64,000 nt of DNA from Atherinomorus stipes (GCA_023101725.1 JALJCO010010517.1:496001-560000); one strand, 5' to 3'. Positions 35,648 through 47,740 are shown, counted from the first letter of the stretch. Notes: a model not told the origin generated them from the letters alone. Numbers and translations: made by a program.

Positions 35648-36853
35648 ACGGGCAGAACGGCTGCTGTTAACGTGGTAACTGAGTCGTAGATGCTTCCAGG
35701 TTTGCTCCTATAACACTCAACTTACAGGGAAAGTTTGTTTCTTTTTTTTTTAACCTGGATCTATTTTCTAGCGTGAAATCCGTTCATTTCCCCACCCAGA
35801 CAGTTTTGGTGTCACTTGAATTTCTTCAGGTGATATTTAGATCCACTCCAGATCAGTGCATGTCTGATGTAGGGTATGAGTACAGTTCAGACAGTTTTCA
35901 CTCCACAAAATGCATCTTCTATTTATGTGCTAGAAAATAACCAAGAAATAATATCCGTAAGCAATTTATAGTTTTCACAATTAATCAAAAACAAGGGGTG
36001 TGTTTGTGTCTCAACTGTCCCCATCTGATAAAAATACTGAGTACAGTTAAGACACCGTTGAAATGGCTGGAGAGCTGATACTGAAGTAACTGAAGTTATA
36101 AAACTTCAATTACAATGTTTTTTGCACTTTATTAAGTTTTTAATTTGAGTTTATTCAACATTTTTTTTAAATTGAAAAGACCAAATTATATAATGGATAC
36201 TGCAAACATCACAAATAAACACAGTAACAGCAACAATAACAGAATAAGTCAGAGTAGCAGAAAACAAGAACAAGACGACCTTTGATTTGTTCTAATTTTG
36301 CCTAATTGCCTACGATATTCATCGAGAAAGCAACATGGTAAAATCAAAATCTGACCTGTTGAAAAATATTTTTGGAATATCTTTGCTGCAGAGCTTCACA
36401 CAAATCTGAATTTTCCCACACTCAGAAAGGGTGCTAATACGCATGCGCACACCAAAGATCGCAGCAAAAGCTTGCTGCATAAAGAATATTGTGTATTCTT
36501 TATGTACAGCACTTTGTGATTTTTATCTGTGAAAAGCGCTTTATAAATAAATTTTACTTACTTACTTACTTACTACTGCATGCGCAAGTAATTGGCGTGT
36601 CTCAAATGTACTCGTGTGTGTCTACCCTAAATTGGACATACGCTGATCTGGAGTGGGTCTAAATATCTCCTGAAGAAATTCAAGTGACATCCAAACTGTC
36701 CGGGTGAGGATATGAACGGATTTCATGCTAGAAAATAGATCCAGGTGGAAAAAACAAAAAACTTTCCCTGTAAGTTGAGTGTTATAGGAGCAAACCTTGA
36801 CACATCTATGACTCAGTTACCACGTTAACAGCAGCCGTTCTGCCCGTTAAGTC
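35648..36853. mobile_element. 1.2-kb inverted-repeat element with TTAA ends
   Basis: The left end TTAACGGGCAGAACGGCTGC and the right end GCAGCCGTTCTGCCCGTTAA are perfect inverted repeats. Similarity continues inward for about 250 bp per arm (GTTAACGTGGTAACTGAGTC; ACTCCAGATCAG; AAATTCAAGTGACA). Arms: about 35648-35895 and 36605-36853. TTAA at both edges suggests a TTAA target. The spacer contains a retroposon tail at 36495-36574. The similarity may extend slightly beyond the TTAA (AAAGTTC-T-rich on the right, ACATTCTTC on the left). No transposase. Confidence 0.8.
36495..36574 (+). mobile_element. Retroposon tail with (ACTT)n end
   Basis: TACAGCACTTTGTGA, GAAAAGCGCTTTATAAATAA and then ATTTTACTTACTTACTTAC: the plus-strand version of the tails seen at 9298 and 30803, with a tetranucleotide end. 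It lies in the spacer of the 35648 inverted-repeat element. Confidence 0.7.
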
Positions 36854-37576
36854 GAAAAAAAAGAACTTTCCCTTTAAATAAATGTGGCTTTTGTGTTTGT
36901 TCCCAAAATGTTTAATATGATGATATAATGATAAGAAATGTTGTGTACAGTGAAAACACAAGCCTTCACACACCCGAGCAAATAAGCAAACAGTTTTTAT
37001 ACCTGCTCATGCTCCACACCCCCCACCCCCAAAAGGGAATAAACAAACAACTGAGTTGTCGCTGCTGTGAGGAAACAATATTGTGTGGAGTTTACACCAA
37101 ACCCATGATCACAGAAACGGTGTGGATGAGGGCAGGCCGGGCCCACGCCACGGCCGCAGAGCTGCAGTATGACCCGGATTTATCTGCTCCAACTTCTACC
37201 AGCTCGGATCATCCTGCTGGAAGTGGACGTCAGAGGATGCAACACGGTGGTCATAACGGGATGGACATGCTCAGCAATCCACATTTAAACAAACTCCAGC
37301 AAATAAAACAAATAATATCGCACGAACAAAACTGAATATAAAAACCTGAAAAATAAAAACAAAGTTAGAGTTAAAGAATACAGAGGACCACACAACTCAC
37401 GCAGTGTTAAAAGATGAGACTTGAAACACGACCAGTGGGGGCCATGCTGGCATGGTGGGGGCGGGGCCTTCTGGAGTCTCAGGCCCATCACCGAGAACGC
37501 CCCGTCATCCTGGTTTTCAGCCTCGTCCTCGGCAGGAGTCAGCCTTCACACCTCAGTGCATGCACAGGTTTATATA
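36854..37576. other. unassigned sequence
   Basis: The start (AACTTTCCCTTTAAAT) may be part of the preceding element. An open frame at 36928-37335 has no recognisable motif. Confidence 0.3.
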
Positions 37577-37880
37577 CGCTGCAAAAACTCAGATCTTACC
37601 AGGTGTATTTTTCTCATTTTCAGTCAAAACATCTCATCACACTCAAAATAAGACAAAATTACTTGAAGAGAAACATTTCAGAGCGAAATAAGAACTTGTT
37701 TTTAGACAATGCATCTTATTTCAAGAGAACTTATCAAGAAAATTTGGCTTGTTCTATTGGCAGAATTTATTTTTTGCTTGTAATAAGCAAATAAATTCCT
37801 TTTATAGAATAAGCAAAATTTTCTTGATATGATGCACTGCCTTAAAACAAGTTCCTTTATCTCATTGAGATGTTTCTCTT
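37577..37880. mobile_element. Foldback MITE, right-truncated copy
   Basis: It starts CGCTGCAAAAACTCAGATC and follows the 33058 element through TCATCACACTC, AAACATTTCAGAG, ATTGGCAGAAT and the turn, but the second arm stops at GATGTTTCTCTTTA, about 90 bp short. TTTAAAGGAGTACAGCGC immediately afterwards looks like another MITE start, possibly the event that cut it. Confidence 0.75.
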
Positions 37881-39688
37881 TAAAGGAGTACAGCGCAAGT
37901 TCCAGATTTTTCCAGAAGTTCGCCCCCTCTGGCGACAAGTGGAAGTGACGCTAATGTCGTGCACACGCATGAGCTGCTTGGACTGCGTTGGTCTCCAATT
38001 TAACCCACATTACACTCAGTCTGAGCCCAGAGTCAGAGACACGATGTCTACTGAAGTAATAAAGTTATAAATCTGCAATGGTTCAAAAAGTTTGCCGGGC
38101 TTGAGGTGATTGGAAGTTTTCTTTGACCTCTACAATACTTACACAAGCCCTAATACTTAACTTTTCACCTTGTTCTCACAGTATTATGTTTAAGTATCAC
38201 ACCATAGCTGCAACTTTACCATCATTTACGTGCTTTCAAGCATCTCTCATGTCTCTAGACATAATTCAGATAACAGACCAACTCAGTGCATGGACAGGCC
38301 CTCGTGCCCTGCAGAAGGCTCATGATATGCAGTGATGACATGCAGCATGACTGACACGAGGCTGCTTTTCAGCTGGTTTAGAGGAGTTTGTGTGTTTTAA
38401 CCCCTTCAACAGGTAAACAGCAGATAAAGAATGATTACAGCTAGTTGCAACTGTTTCGGGTGTAATTAAGAAATTGTTGCACTGACAGCAGCATAACACT
38501 GAAAATGTAAATAATAAAAACATGCAGAAATAAAAAGAAATATCACGATCGCTCTTAGAAATGATAGTTTTCTTTTTGTGTTCATTTTTTCATGAATTTG
38601 CAGGATAGTTGTGGAACGTTTACTGAATTACACTTGTGTGTAAAAGTCTTTCACTTTCACAGCGTAATTATTTCTGTTAAAACACTTTCTAAAGAAAGCA
38701 AAAGGAAAAGGAAATCTTGCATAAATTGTAAATTATTTTTCTTCTGCGCGCAGCGACGCCATCTAATCAACAACAAACGGTGCTTAATTACTTTGACTAA
38801 AATATGAATCTATCAAACACACTCACTGTCTGCCTTAAACAGATAGTTAAGTTCCTACAGTTTAATGATGGTTTCTGAATAGAACACATATTTGCATACT
38901 GTATTATACATTATTACTAAGCAATTATAAATTGGCATGTGACCAACAGAAGACCAGCTCCTCAGCACGGACAGCAGTGATGTGTCTAATTTAAGTCTGT
39001 GGTATTTGGCAGGAACAGATAATTTTCTAAATGGCTATTGATTTGACTAAAGCTGTATCAGCAGTACGTTCAGTTAACAATCACAATGCCAATAAAGTTT
39101 CCTTTTGCTTTTGAAGCTGGTGATCCAGATCAAAGGTTCGGGGGCTGCCTCTGTGGTGAGCATGGCTGCTACATAGAAAAGAAACAAATGCATTTTCTTC
39201 CTGGGTTGGTAGACCGTGTGGAGGAAGACATGCTTCCAGCAGATAGTGAGCATTTACATACTGAGATAAAGTTTTCCGTACAGCCAGAAGATATGCTATT
39301 TATGTCTTTTCTATGCTTTTTAGCCTCTACTTTCCCAGCTTATGTTTGTTATTATAAGACATGCTGTCAAATTTTCTGGAATGATTTGATATAGCCCTTG
39401 GCAAGTACATTTGTGCTGCACCACATACTCCATCTTCCTCTCGCTGAGGCTGTGTGTGTGTGTGTGTGTGTGTGTGTGGTTTGGGCTTCTATAAAGTATT
39501 ATCCTAGTACAGCTTGTCTTCCAGGTTGTTAAACAGGTAATTGGTTTCACGAGGCAACACCTTTTAAACTTTGATGACTGAATTTGCCGCTGTGTTTAGG
39601 TGTTGATGTGGATCTGCCTGCTCGATGAAACCTCCTTCTCCCGGGAACACGAGAGCTGATGTCCCAACAGAATCAATCATTTTACATT
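37881..39688. other. unassigned, mostly single-copy-looking sequence
   Basis: A GT tract lies at 39452-39478. The 38560-38960 stretch has several TAATTA/TTTGCATA-type motifs and could be regulatory. Open frame 39086-39394 has no recognisable domain. Confidence 0.3.
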
Positions 39689-40260
39689 AAAGGAATAGTA
39701 CACCCACAGAATGATGGTCCCTCATCTTCTCCTCACCCTCATGCTGAGTAAGACTCTGGAGCACTTTTTTAATATCTCGAATGCAGCCGCAGATCCAGGG
39801 AGTTCACCGGCGACTGAACCAAAAAGGTCCATAAAAGTCCATAAAAAACTTGTCAATATTCCTCCATGCTGCTCGTCCAATGTAATCCAAGTGTCCTGAG
39901 TGGGTAGCATCCAGAATTTACTGGAAACCACATCATTTAGTAGATTTTTGTAGCTTAAACAGAACATTGCTGTTTCTATTTGCGCGTTCATGCGAGTTCA
40001 CGACACTACGGAAGCCACAGTGTTCAGCGCCTACTCTGCCAATAATCCAAGCGTAGAAGAAGAAATTTGCTGCTTACATTGTGCCAAGAGCGACCGAGCT
40101 GCAGACAAACACAAGAGGGGTTTAATGGCAGGAACGGCTCTCAAGCTGTTGGTCACATGGTCCATGTGACATCTGAAGCCGCTATGGCTGCTGGTGGAAA
40201 CAGACGTGCAGCCCAATCTGATGGCTTCAGTGTTGACTTTACTAGCAAAAGTGAGTTAAC
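39689..40260 (+). mobile_element. Probable TTAA-type MITE, one end visible
   Basis: TTAAAGGAATAGTACACCCAC followed by ATCTTCTCCTCACCCTCATG is the typical start of a very common fish MITE. The other end was not found, so the right limit is arbitrary. Confidence 0.45.
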
Positions 40261-40513
40261 TTCACTTGCAAATGTAAGTTAACCTGACTTGCAGACTGAA
40301 TGTTGTACATACAAAGACAACTCTTGTTTATCTACCTGATAAAATTAGATAAAAAGTCGCCTTACTATCTCTCTGTAGATCAAACACAATATGTTTTTGT
40401 CATGGTGAACTACTTAAATCAAGTATGTGAGCTTTGTGTTGGTCAATCTGTCCAATATAAAAATTGACATTTTGGCATCAAGGTGCTATAGAAAGAATGA
40501 CAGAACAAAAAAT

Positions 40514-41108
40514 TAGGGATGTCCCGATACCACTGTTTGCCAACTAAGTACAAGTACAAGTACTGGCATTGGAGTACTTGCCAATAGAGAGTACTGATCC
40601 AAGTAATTAATAGGGAAAAGTGAGAGGCGTTTCTTTTCTATGTTGTTGTTTGTGTTTTAAATAAAGAGAAGCATCTCTGCGTGCTCAGGTGTGATGCTGG
40701 CATGTTGCTGTCCTACCACGACATTTAACTACCTCATCAAACCACAGTTGGACTAAGAAATAAAAGCTTACAGACATTAGAAGCTGATAAACAGCCTGAT
40801 GCAGCTGCAGTTTGCTGTATTTTAGCAGCATTGTCATCATTTTACATATTCACGCTTATACCAGCCCAACAGGAAAATACTTGGAAAGCGTCGTAAACAG
40901 AATTAGTTGGAAACTTCCCACTGGAAACTGAAGCCTGAACAAAACGTTCGAAACTGTATGTGGGGGCACTGCAGCATAAACACAGCGAGTCACGTGACGT
41001 TCAGTATCGGGTGCTGTCATGAGCGAGTATTTGACAAGTATGAGTCCAGCAAAACAGGCCAGTATCGGAACGAGTGCCGATACTGGCATCAGTATCAGGA
41101 AATCCCTA
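40514..41108. mobile_element. hAT-type MITE with 8-bp target duplication
   Basis: Left end TAGGGATGTCCCGATACC and right end GTATCAGGAAATCCCTA are inverted. Internal repeats GTACTTGCCAAT and GAGTATTTGACAAG and GTATCGG-type motifs fit this family. The flanks caaaaaat and caaataat match at 7 of 8 positions. Length 595 bp. It has no complete frame. Confidence 0.88.
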
Positions 41109-41890
41109 CAAATAATGAAGAGGGTGAATTTCCTGCGACAAATTCTGTGAGAGTTGCACTAGAGGAAAGGTCCCAGGGTCAACACAATCAACAGGTCGCC
41201 AATCACCAAAGTTGACAAGTTACAGCAAATTCTTGCAAAACTCATGTTATACATGAAATGTCACTGAACTGGGCAATAACTGAGTGTACTGTATCAAACT
41301 GCATCTATCAGCTGTTCAGTTGCTAAGTTGCCAATTACTCAATTCATCACAGATTTTTTTAAAAAGGATTTTTAAATCATCAGTAAATCTTTCAAACAAG
41401 ACATTTTAAGTTGTGTCTTGGGCTTCGGGAAACATTTGACCATTTTCTCAAAACTAAAATAATTAATTTTAAAAAAGACAGATTGTAAAATAATGAATAT
41501 TATCTTTGGTTGCAGCCCTACTACTGTATCTGTATACTCTGCAACAACGGCCACATTATTCAAACATCTGGTATCAATTATTCAACTTAAAGCAAAAGGG
41601 CTTGTTTACCTTGTTTAACAATAGTTCCAGATGTGTGGGAATATTTTACTGCATTTTATGGCATGGAACATACAATATACCAGACTTTGATAAGAAAATG
41701 AGACCATAAACTTCATTATACTGACAACATAGAAACACCTGAGACGCCGGCGGCAGACGCGCCAATGACCCGACACTTAACGCATGGGATCCGCAGCCTC
41801 TACTTACTGGTTCTTCTGATGTAAAGGGAACTTCCGCAAACATGTTCTACAAAACAAACATCCTTTCTGTCTACCCTGAGGAAGTACTTG
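41109..41890. other. unassigned sequence
   Basis: AT-rich, no gene or element recognised. Confidence 0.35.
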
Positions 41891-42190
41891 CAGGGATGGG
41901 GCCCAATCAAAAGTCTGACTTTAAAGGTTTTAAGATCCGAATCAAATGACGGCTAATTCCGAATCAAACAAATACACTGAAAAAACACCAAATCCAGCAG
42001 CTGACAGCATGTGAAACTGTACAGAGCTTTCCTGTTGTATATCTGCCTCCTGTAGCAGTATCTCTGAGGTTCCTTGGACAATACACCTCAGGTCGCTTAC
42101 AGCGATTCCCTTCTGCTGGGATGCAATGTAAAACTGACAAGTGCTAACTTCGACAAGAGGGAGCTCACTCAAAACCTCCAGCAAAGTCAG
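41891..42190. mobile_element. Possible hAT fragment
   Basis: CAGGGATGGGGCCCAATC and GGCTAATTCCGAATCAAA recall the left end of fish hAT elements. The minus-strand frame at 41942-42184 looks coding-like but has no motif I can name. No right end found. Confidence 0.3.
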
Positions 42191-42381
42191 TACTATTATT
42201 CATTTATTTACCTTCATTTGTATTTATTTGTTTAACTTTTTTTTTCTTTTTGGAGGGGGGGGTGGGGTGGGAGTGGGCTAGTTGTGTGGGGCTGAAGGTG
42301 TGGTGACTGGGAAGCGGGGGGGACACATACATATTTGTTGCCAACTATGACAACAAACACACGTGTGGGACTGCAGTTCTA

Positions 42382-42555
42382 ATGATGGCTCGTGGTCAGA
42401 CGTGGAGTTACGAGGAAGTAAAAGCTTTCATGGATAATTGGTCTGATGGAAGCATCCAGCTCCTCGTAAATACGCACAAAAATAATGTGGTTTTGTGGAG
42501 GAAACGGAAGTTGTGGGAACCTTCTTGTTCGTTGTACGTCTTGTCCTCGTCTACG
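42382..42555 (+). pseudogene. Myb/SANT-like DNA-binding domain fragment (Harbinger-type)
   Basis: A short frame starts MMARGQTWSYEEVKAFMDNW and goes on SDGSIQ and NTHKNN, the first helix and start of the second of the Myb/SANT-like (trihelix) domain carried by the Harbinger transposon accessory protein and related host genes. Those proteins continue with two more helices; here the frame ends after about 57 codons with unrelated sequence. It is probably the remnant of a transposon gene. The region just upstream (42240-42330) is G-rich. Confidence 0.5.
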
Positions 42556-42769
42556 TGAATCTGAATGCAGCGCCACCTCTGGAGAGATTGGGAACATTAT
42601 TCCGAGGGTTTGGCTCATTTGGCTACCGTGTAACGTGAACACTATCTCGGTCCGAAAGTCACCCCCGCCCCCCCAAACCAACCGAGATTCGTGGACTATG
42701 CTTTCTGAATGCGCCCTTTGTTGAACCCTTAGTACCACACACTGAGGTGTCCGGGGAGCCCAGAACCTG

Positions 42770-42974
42770 CACTGCAAACACTCAAATCTTAGCAAGTATA
42801 CGTTTCTAATCTTTAGTCAAAATATCTCATCACACTCAAAATAGACAAAATCACTTAAAGAGAAACATTTCAGTGAGATACAGGAACTTGTTTTAAGGCA
42901 ACGCATCATTTTAAAGAGAACTTAAGAAAATTTGGCTTGTTCCATCGGCAGAATTTTTTGCTTATTACAAGCAA
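42770..42974. mobile_element. Foldback MITE, single arm
   Basis: It starts CACTGCAAACACTCAAATC and follows the left arm of the 33058 element through CATCACACTC, GAAACATTTCAGTGAGATA and TTGGCTTGTTCCATCGGC to the inner turn. The second arm is missing. Confidence 0.8.
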
Positions 42975-42984
42975 GGCCACTCTC

Positions 42985-42990
42985 CTCTTC

Positions 42991-43023
<33 letters not shown>
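42985..43023. repeat. (CAGA)n microsatellite
   Basis: About eight tetranucleotide units directly after the MITE arm. Confidence 0.95.
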
Positions 43024-44036
43024 TTTCACTGGCTGCTACCTCTTATGACTGAAGGACCTGCACTCCAGAGGAAAGCACACTACATTCTGAAACTGTCAAA
43101 AACAATCAATCTGCTCCCGGTAACTCCTGAACCTGCTCAGCGGTAAACTTCACGATGGACACCAGCCAAGCAAATCAATTACAAGCGCTTGTTTTTTCCA
43201 ATAAACACATGTTGTGTAAGCTGCTAATAATCTATGCAGGCATCAGCATAAAGTCAAAGTAAAACAAACTCTAATAAACATTTCCAGAAGCGTTGATTTC
43301 ACCTGCTTTTCTTTCATTTTTATCTTCTGTCCCCCAGCCACAGTAAATAATTCATTTTTCATTAAAAACTCATTACCACTAAAAACCCTGTGTTTATATT
43401 ATCACAGAGTACGAGAGAATGGAGAGAAAGGGCGAGTTTACGTATATGTGTGTGTGTGTGGGGAGAGAGAGAAGTAATGGAGTTGAAATATGAGGCAAAG
43501 CCATAAATAGATTGTGTGCTCTAATGTGATTGTCATCCTGCGGTTGCTCTTTGTCTGCAGAGAATGCAGAGTGATGAGTCCAATGAGAGAGAGATCAATG
43601 AAGGACTGGGAGAGAACAGAGGGAGGGTGGTGAAAGATGAGTGAAGACAGAGGGAGTGGTGACCAGCTTTTCTGTGTGTGTGCCTGCTGAGAATGTGAGA
43701 GCTATGTATCCCAGCATTTTCATATGCAGATGAGTTGGTGTTATTATTCCGTGTTCACACACCTCGGTGTGTTTATTTATGTGACTATACGTCCTGGATT
43801 AAAGGCTGCATGTCACACACCGCTCTCTCACGGTGGAGGTTCCCGACTGATCGTTGTTTATGAAGGCTGCTTTCAGAGAGCGGTGAGCCGTTAAGGTCTG
43901 AACTTTAATACGATCTGGAACGTGGAACATGCTGGTCGCTGACTCTGTGTACGACTTACTTACTCACTACCTCACATATCAGTATTAACTGAGATTAAGA
44001 AAAATTTACCAAAACATTTTTGTTGTTTTAAATAAA
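43024..44036. other. unassigned sequence
   Basis: A short GT tract lies at 43448-43461. Otherwise single-copy-looking, with no gene supported. Confidence 0.35.
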
Positions 44037-44830
44037 GTGAAGGATGTGTTAAATTATGAAACACTGAAAATACTGTTGAGTTCACTCATTGTGCCAAATT
44101 TTAACTGCAGAAGTCTGGGGGAACACATAAACATATATATATCAGACAAATATACAACTTTATTTATATTACAGAAGAGAGCTGTGAGAATTATGCACAA
44201 AGCTGTTTATCAATTATTTGTTCAATGTAGAATATTAAAGCTTGCAGATTTGGTTAAGTTTTGAACACTATTAATTATGTTTAAAGCAAGATGTAGGCAG
44301 GTAGCTGAAAAAAATACAACAACTTTTCCATTTAAAAAATGATTTCAGTAGAAGAAAACACAATTTTAAACACCAATTTGCACGTACAGCACTTACACAG
44401 ATGTGTCCTTCAGTTATTGGGATAAAACTGTGGATTTCACTCATGAAGATTTAAAAAAATGAAACAATATGTATATGTAGGTATGTGTGTATGTACTGTA
44501 TGTGTACATACACAATATGTGTGTGCATGTGTATATATGTATGTATATATGTGCGTATGTGTGTATACATTTTGCCTTATGCAATGTTGTATTTACTATT
44601 ACATGTGAATATTGATATTTTCCTTAAAAATGTTCATTGGTTTAATTGATATTAGACGTAAAAGTTTATTTAGTTTTTTGTTTTGATGAGAGGCAGACAA
44701 AAGAAGATTATATCTTCTTTCTGCTCCCTTTGCCCATGGGAAATGTATGTAAAAAAAAAAAAAGAAAGAAAGTGATTGTTTTCTTTTTGTAATTTCTACC
44801 ATGGTGCAATATATAAATAAATAAATAAAT
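44037..44830 (+). mobile_element. LINE 3' end (jockey/CR1-like) with RT C-terminus remnant
   Basis: Visible protein pieces are LFILQKRAVRIMHKAVY and LKLADLVKF (44160-44260), then, after frame changes, NFKHQFARTALTQMCPSV and IGIKLW (44360-44430), matching the C-terminal part of the polymerase of fish LINEs. An AC/GT-rich stretch follows (44470-44570), then a 3' UTR with GATGAGAGGCAGACAAAAG, CTCCCTTTGCCCATGG and an (AAAT)n tail at 44811-44830. 5'-truncated and broken. Confidence 0.65.
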
Positions 44831-45130
44831 AGTTTCGTATCAGCAGGAAACTAAACGTTCATATCAAAGAACAAAGAGGAGCGTTTTCTGTGTATTTTTA
44901 TGAAGATCAAATCTGCTTTTAAAAAACGGGCCAAACCGGGGAGGAAACGAGCAGGATTTTGATTCATTATTGCCTGAAACAATCACAATATAACCCATTT
45001 TCATTATCTGTCTGAGTTTAGATGGTTTATGAAGCTGTGGAACCATTTTTCTAACATGGTTTTCAAAGTTTTTGAACCACGACCCAAAAATTAGACGAAC
45101 ACGTAGAATGTCTACAGTATAAACAAAAAT

Positions 45131-45923
45131 AATTTCAATTCAAATCAAATCAAATTAATAGAGCACACTTTGTCCTGCACATTCAAAAAACAACCGAAGC
45201 TGACCAATGTGCTTAACACGATGATCATAATAAATAATAAAAACAGATAATAAACATATAAACAAACATTAAAATGAAAATTAAGTGGCCAAGTGGCCTT
45301 TGGCTGCACGGTGGCGTTGGTGGTTTGCGCCACAACCTCACAGTAAGGTCACTAGTTTGTTTCCCGGCTGGGGAGGGGGTTCGAACAGTTCCTTCCTGTG
45401 TGGAGTTTGCATGTTCTCCCCGTATATGCGTGGGTTCTCTCCGGCTACTCCGGCTTCCTCCCACCATCCAAAGACATGATTTTTGGTTAATTGATCACTC
45501 TAAATTGCCCCTAGGAATGAATGTGAGTGTGAATGGTTGTCTGTCTCTCTGTGTTGGTCCTGTGACAGACTGGCGACCTGTCCAGGTGTACCTGCCTCTC
45601 GCCTGATAATAGCTGGGATAGACTCCAGCAACCCCCGCGACCCTGAATTGGATAACAGAAAATGACTGATGACTTAAAGCTTTAAGAATAAAGGGATTTA
45701 AGAACCTTCCAAAGCGTAAACATATAAATGAGTCTTGAGTTTTGCTTGAAAAGTGCTGATGGAAGCTGAATCTTTAACAGAGACCGGTCCAGAAAAGTGC
45801 CACTGAAAAAGCACCATCACCCTGTCTGACTTTGTTGGAAGGGGGAACAGTTAGGAGCAGCTGATCAGCAGATCTGAGGCATCTGGTGGGGTTGTACGGG
45901 GGTATGACCGATCTGATGAAGCA
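45131..45923 (-). mobile_element. Retroposon fragment split by a SINE
   Basis: The reversed tail (ATTTCAATTCAAATCAAATC, AATAGAGCACAC, AATGTGCTTAACACG) is at the left. Body sequence resumes after the nested SINE with GACCGGTCCAGAAAAGTGCC, TTTGTTGGAAGGGGG and GGCATCTGGTGGGGTTG, reminiscent of a common fish retroposon. The join with the 0.5-kb repeat at 45924 is approximate. Confidence 0.5.
45298..45672 (+). mobile_element. tRNA-derived SINE, nearly complete (Mermaid-like)
   Basis: The tRNA-like head (GGCTGCACGGTGGCG, TTCCCGGCTGGGG as decayed box B region) is followed by TGTGGAGTTTGCATGTTCTC, CTCCGGCTACTCCGG, CTAAATTGCCCCTAGG and ACTGGCGACCTGTCCAGG, ending ACAGAAAATGACTGATGA. The head contains pol III-like A and B box positions but also several mismatches. 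Inserted inside another retroposon. Two other copies are in the window. Confidence 0.8.
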
Positions 45924-46437
45924 ACAATGGTTGAAAAAGAATATTCCAGAGGACATGACTGCAGTTCCATGTGTTAGAAGTCTCAACACCTCCAGTTAAC
46001 AGAAGCTGCAGACAGGAGAGACATGCAGAGGCTTCTACTGCTACCCAGTAAGTCCGACCTGCTTCTTTATCCTCTTCAAAATAAAATTCTAGATCTGTAG
46101 GAAACCAAAATAAACTAACGCTGTACTTACGAGCTTTTAAACATTAACTGGTAATACAACAGAAGGCTGAGTCGTTACTGTTCGTCTGTAAAACTGGAAA
46201 AGGAACTTAAAACTGCTATGAAGCCATTGACTTCAATCTAAAATGAGCTGAGAGCATTCTCTGGCAGACGTCACTTGCGGTTTCAGCACCACCGTCTGGT
46301 CAGATGTTAAAATGCAGCGATGTTTTCTAAAAACTCCTCCATGCAGCTGCGTTTGTTTCTGTTACATAGATCATCATAAGGAACGTTTTGGTCTATAAAA
46401 CATGGAGGAAATGTCAAAAACGTGTCATCAGCACTTT
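45924..46437 (-). repeat. Unnamed about 0.5-kb interspersed repeat, copy 2
   Basis: Reverse complement of 27821-28362 with roughly 80% identity by eye and several small indels. Ends with CGTGTCATCAGCACTTT, and TTAA follows a few bases later (46442). Its left part keeps GAATATTCCAGAGGACATG. Confidence 0.75.
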
Positions 46438-47639
46438 ATCCTTAAACCCTTCTATAAAAAATTTGTTTGTGTAAGAAGAACTGTTGGGCACAGGATTTGT
46501 TTATTTAGCTATTTATTGTTTCATTAAGTTCTTGCTGCTACCAACAACTTGTAACAACATGGATGTGAGACTGTTGAGCTACAGAAGCTCCGCTGGTCAG
46601 TCTGAACTTATGACATGCCGTCATGTAAACCTGATAACTAACATCAGTTTAGTTTTTAATCTAAGAGCTCAATATAAACCTGTTCTAGAGGAAATGAGAC
46701 CTGAAACCAGTTTGCGAGCTGGTGCTGGATAGAAAACCAGATCAGGATAAATGAACCTGACTTTGTAGGCGGTGCTGGGTCTGGTAGGGAGGGCGCCCTG
46801 CCTGTATAATGATAAGAAACACAGGTTCGGGTATGTAATATGAACTTTGCTGTGATGTTAAAGTTTAGAGAACTTGTTGATTAAACATAAGACAGTTAAT
46901 ATTTGTTCATTTTTCTCCATTACTGTACTGAGGAAGAACCGAACCGTGAACTTTGTGTACCGTTACAGCCCTAATTTCCAAAGCTTCCTCACCTGCTCTG
47001 CCGAGTATGTCCGTCAGACTCCAGGTGTGTAAACAGGAAAAGAAACTATGCTGAGACTTATCTAAAGTACAATTCAAAATAAAAAAAAGCAAAAAAAAAA
47101 AAAAACGACTGATATTGTCCTAAAAACTAAAAAGAAATTATGGTAATGACCTGCAGTAAAAACAAGCAACTGCGAACGCTAAAACTAGTAACCGTGATTT
47201 AAAAAAAAACTAGTGAAAACCATGTAAAATACACTTTAAATGATGGAATAAACTACTCTCTGTATTTCTCTCTCATCCATCTCTCAATGTCTCTGACAAT
47301 CACCACTGAAACACGTTTATATTGCCACTCTGCACTGCATGTAGCGGAAAATGATGACATCATTGACTCATAACGCTGCCACATCTTGAAAGGCGAGAGT
47401 CTTAGCTTTCAGATAAAGTTATTGGTCTAGCTATCACAGTTTTAATTTTAGAGTAGATTAAATGGGATTATGCTAACAGGAAACCTCTGGCTGCTGCCGC
47501 TTGTTCTTGAAGGGTTAATATTCGTAATAACTTAGATATTATGCAATAATTTAAAAAAAATCATAGATCAATCTCTTTGCAATAGAGTGTTAATATTGAT
47601 AGCCCCCAAAATCCCAAATTTATTTGATTAATCACGGCT
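46438..47639. other. unassigned sequence
   Basis: A-runs at about 47084-47104. No gene or element recognised. Confidence 0.35.
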
Positions 47640-47740
47640 TAAAAAAAAAACAAAAAAACTATGATGTGGTGACCCCCTGAAATTCTCCCCAGCCTCGGTG
47701 GGGGTCCCGATCCACAGTTTGAAAACCACTGTTTTTAGAG
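47640..47740. mobile_element. hAT end fragment
   Basis: GTGGTGACCCCC, CCTCGGTGGGGGTCCCG and CAGTTTGAAAACCACTG form the end of a common hAT type related to the element at 22589. Only one end seen. Confidence 0.5.

Noticed and set aside
39086..39394. 102-codon frame on the plus strand
   Set aside because: It looks mildly coding but has no motif and no convincing splice sites.
22589..47740. Treating 47640-47740 as a second full copy of the 22589 MITE
   Set aside because: Only one end is visible and the G/C blocks differ.
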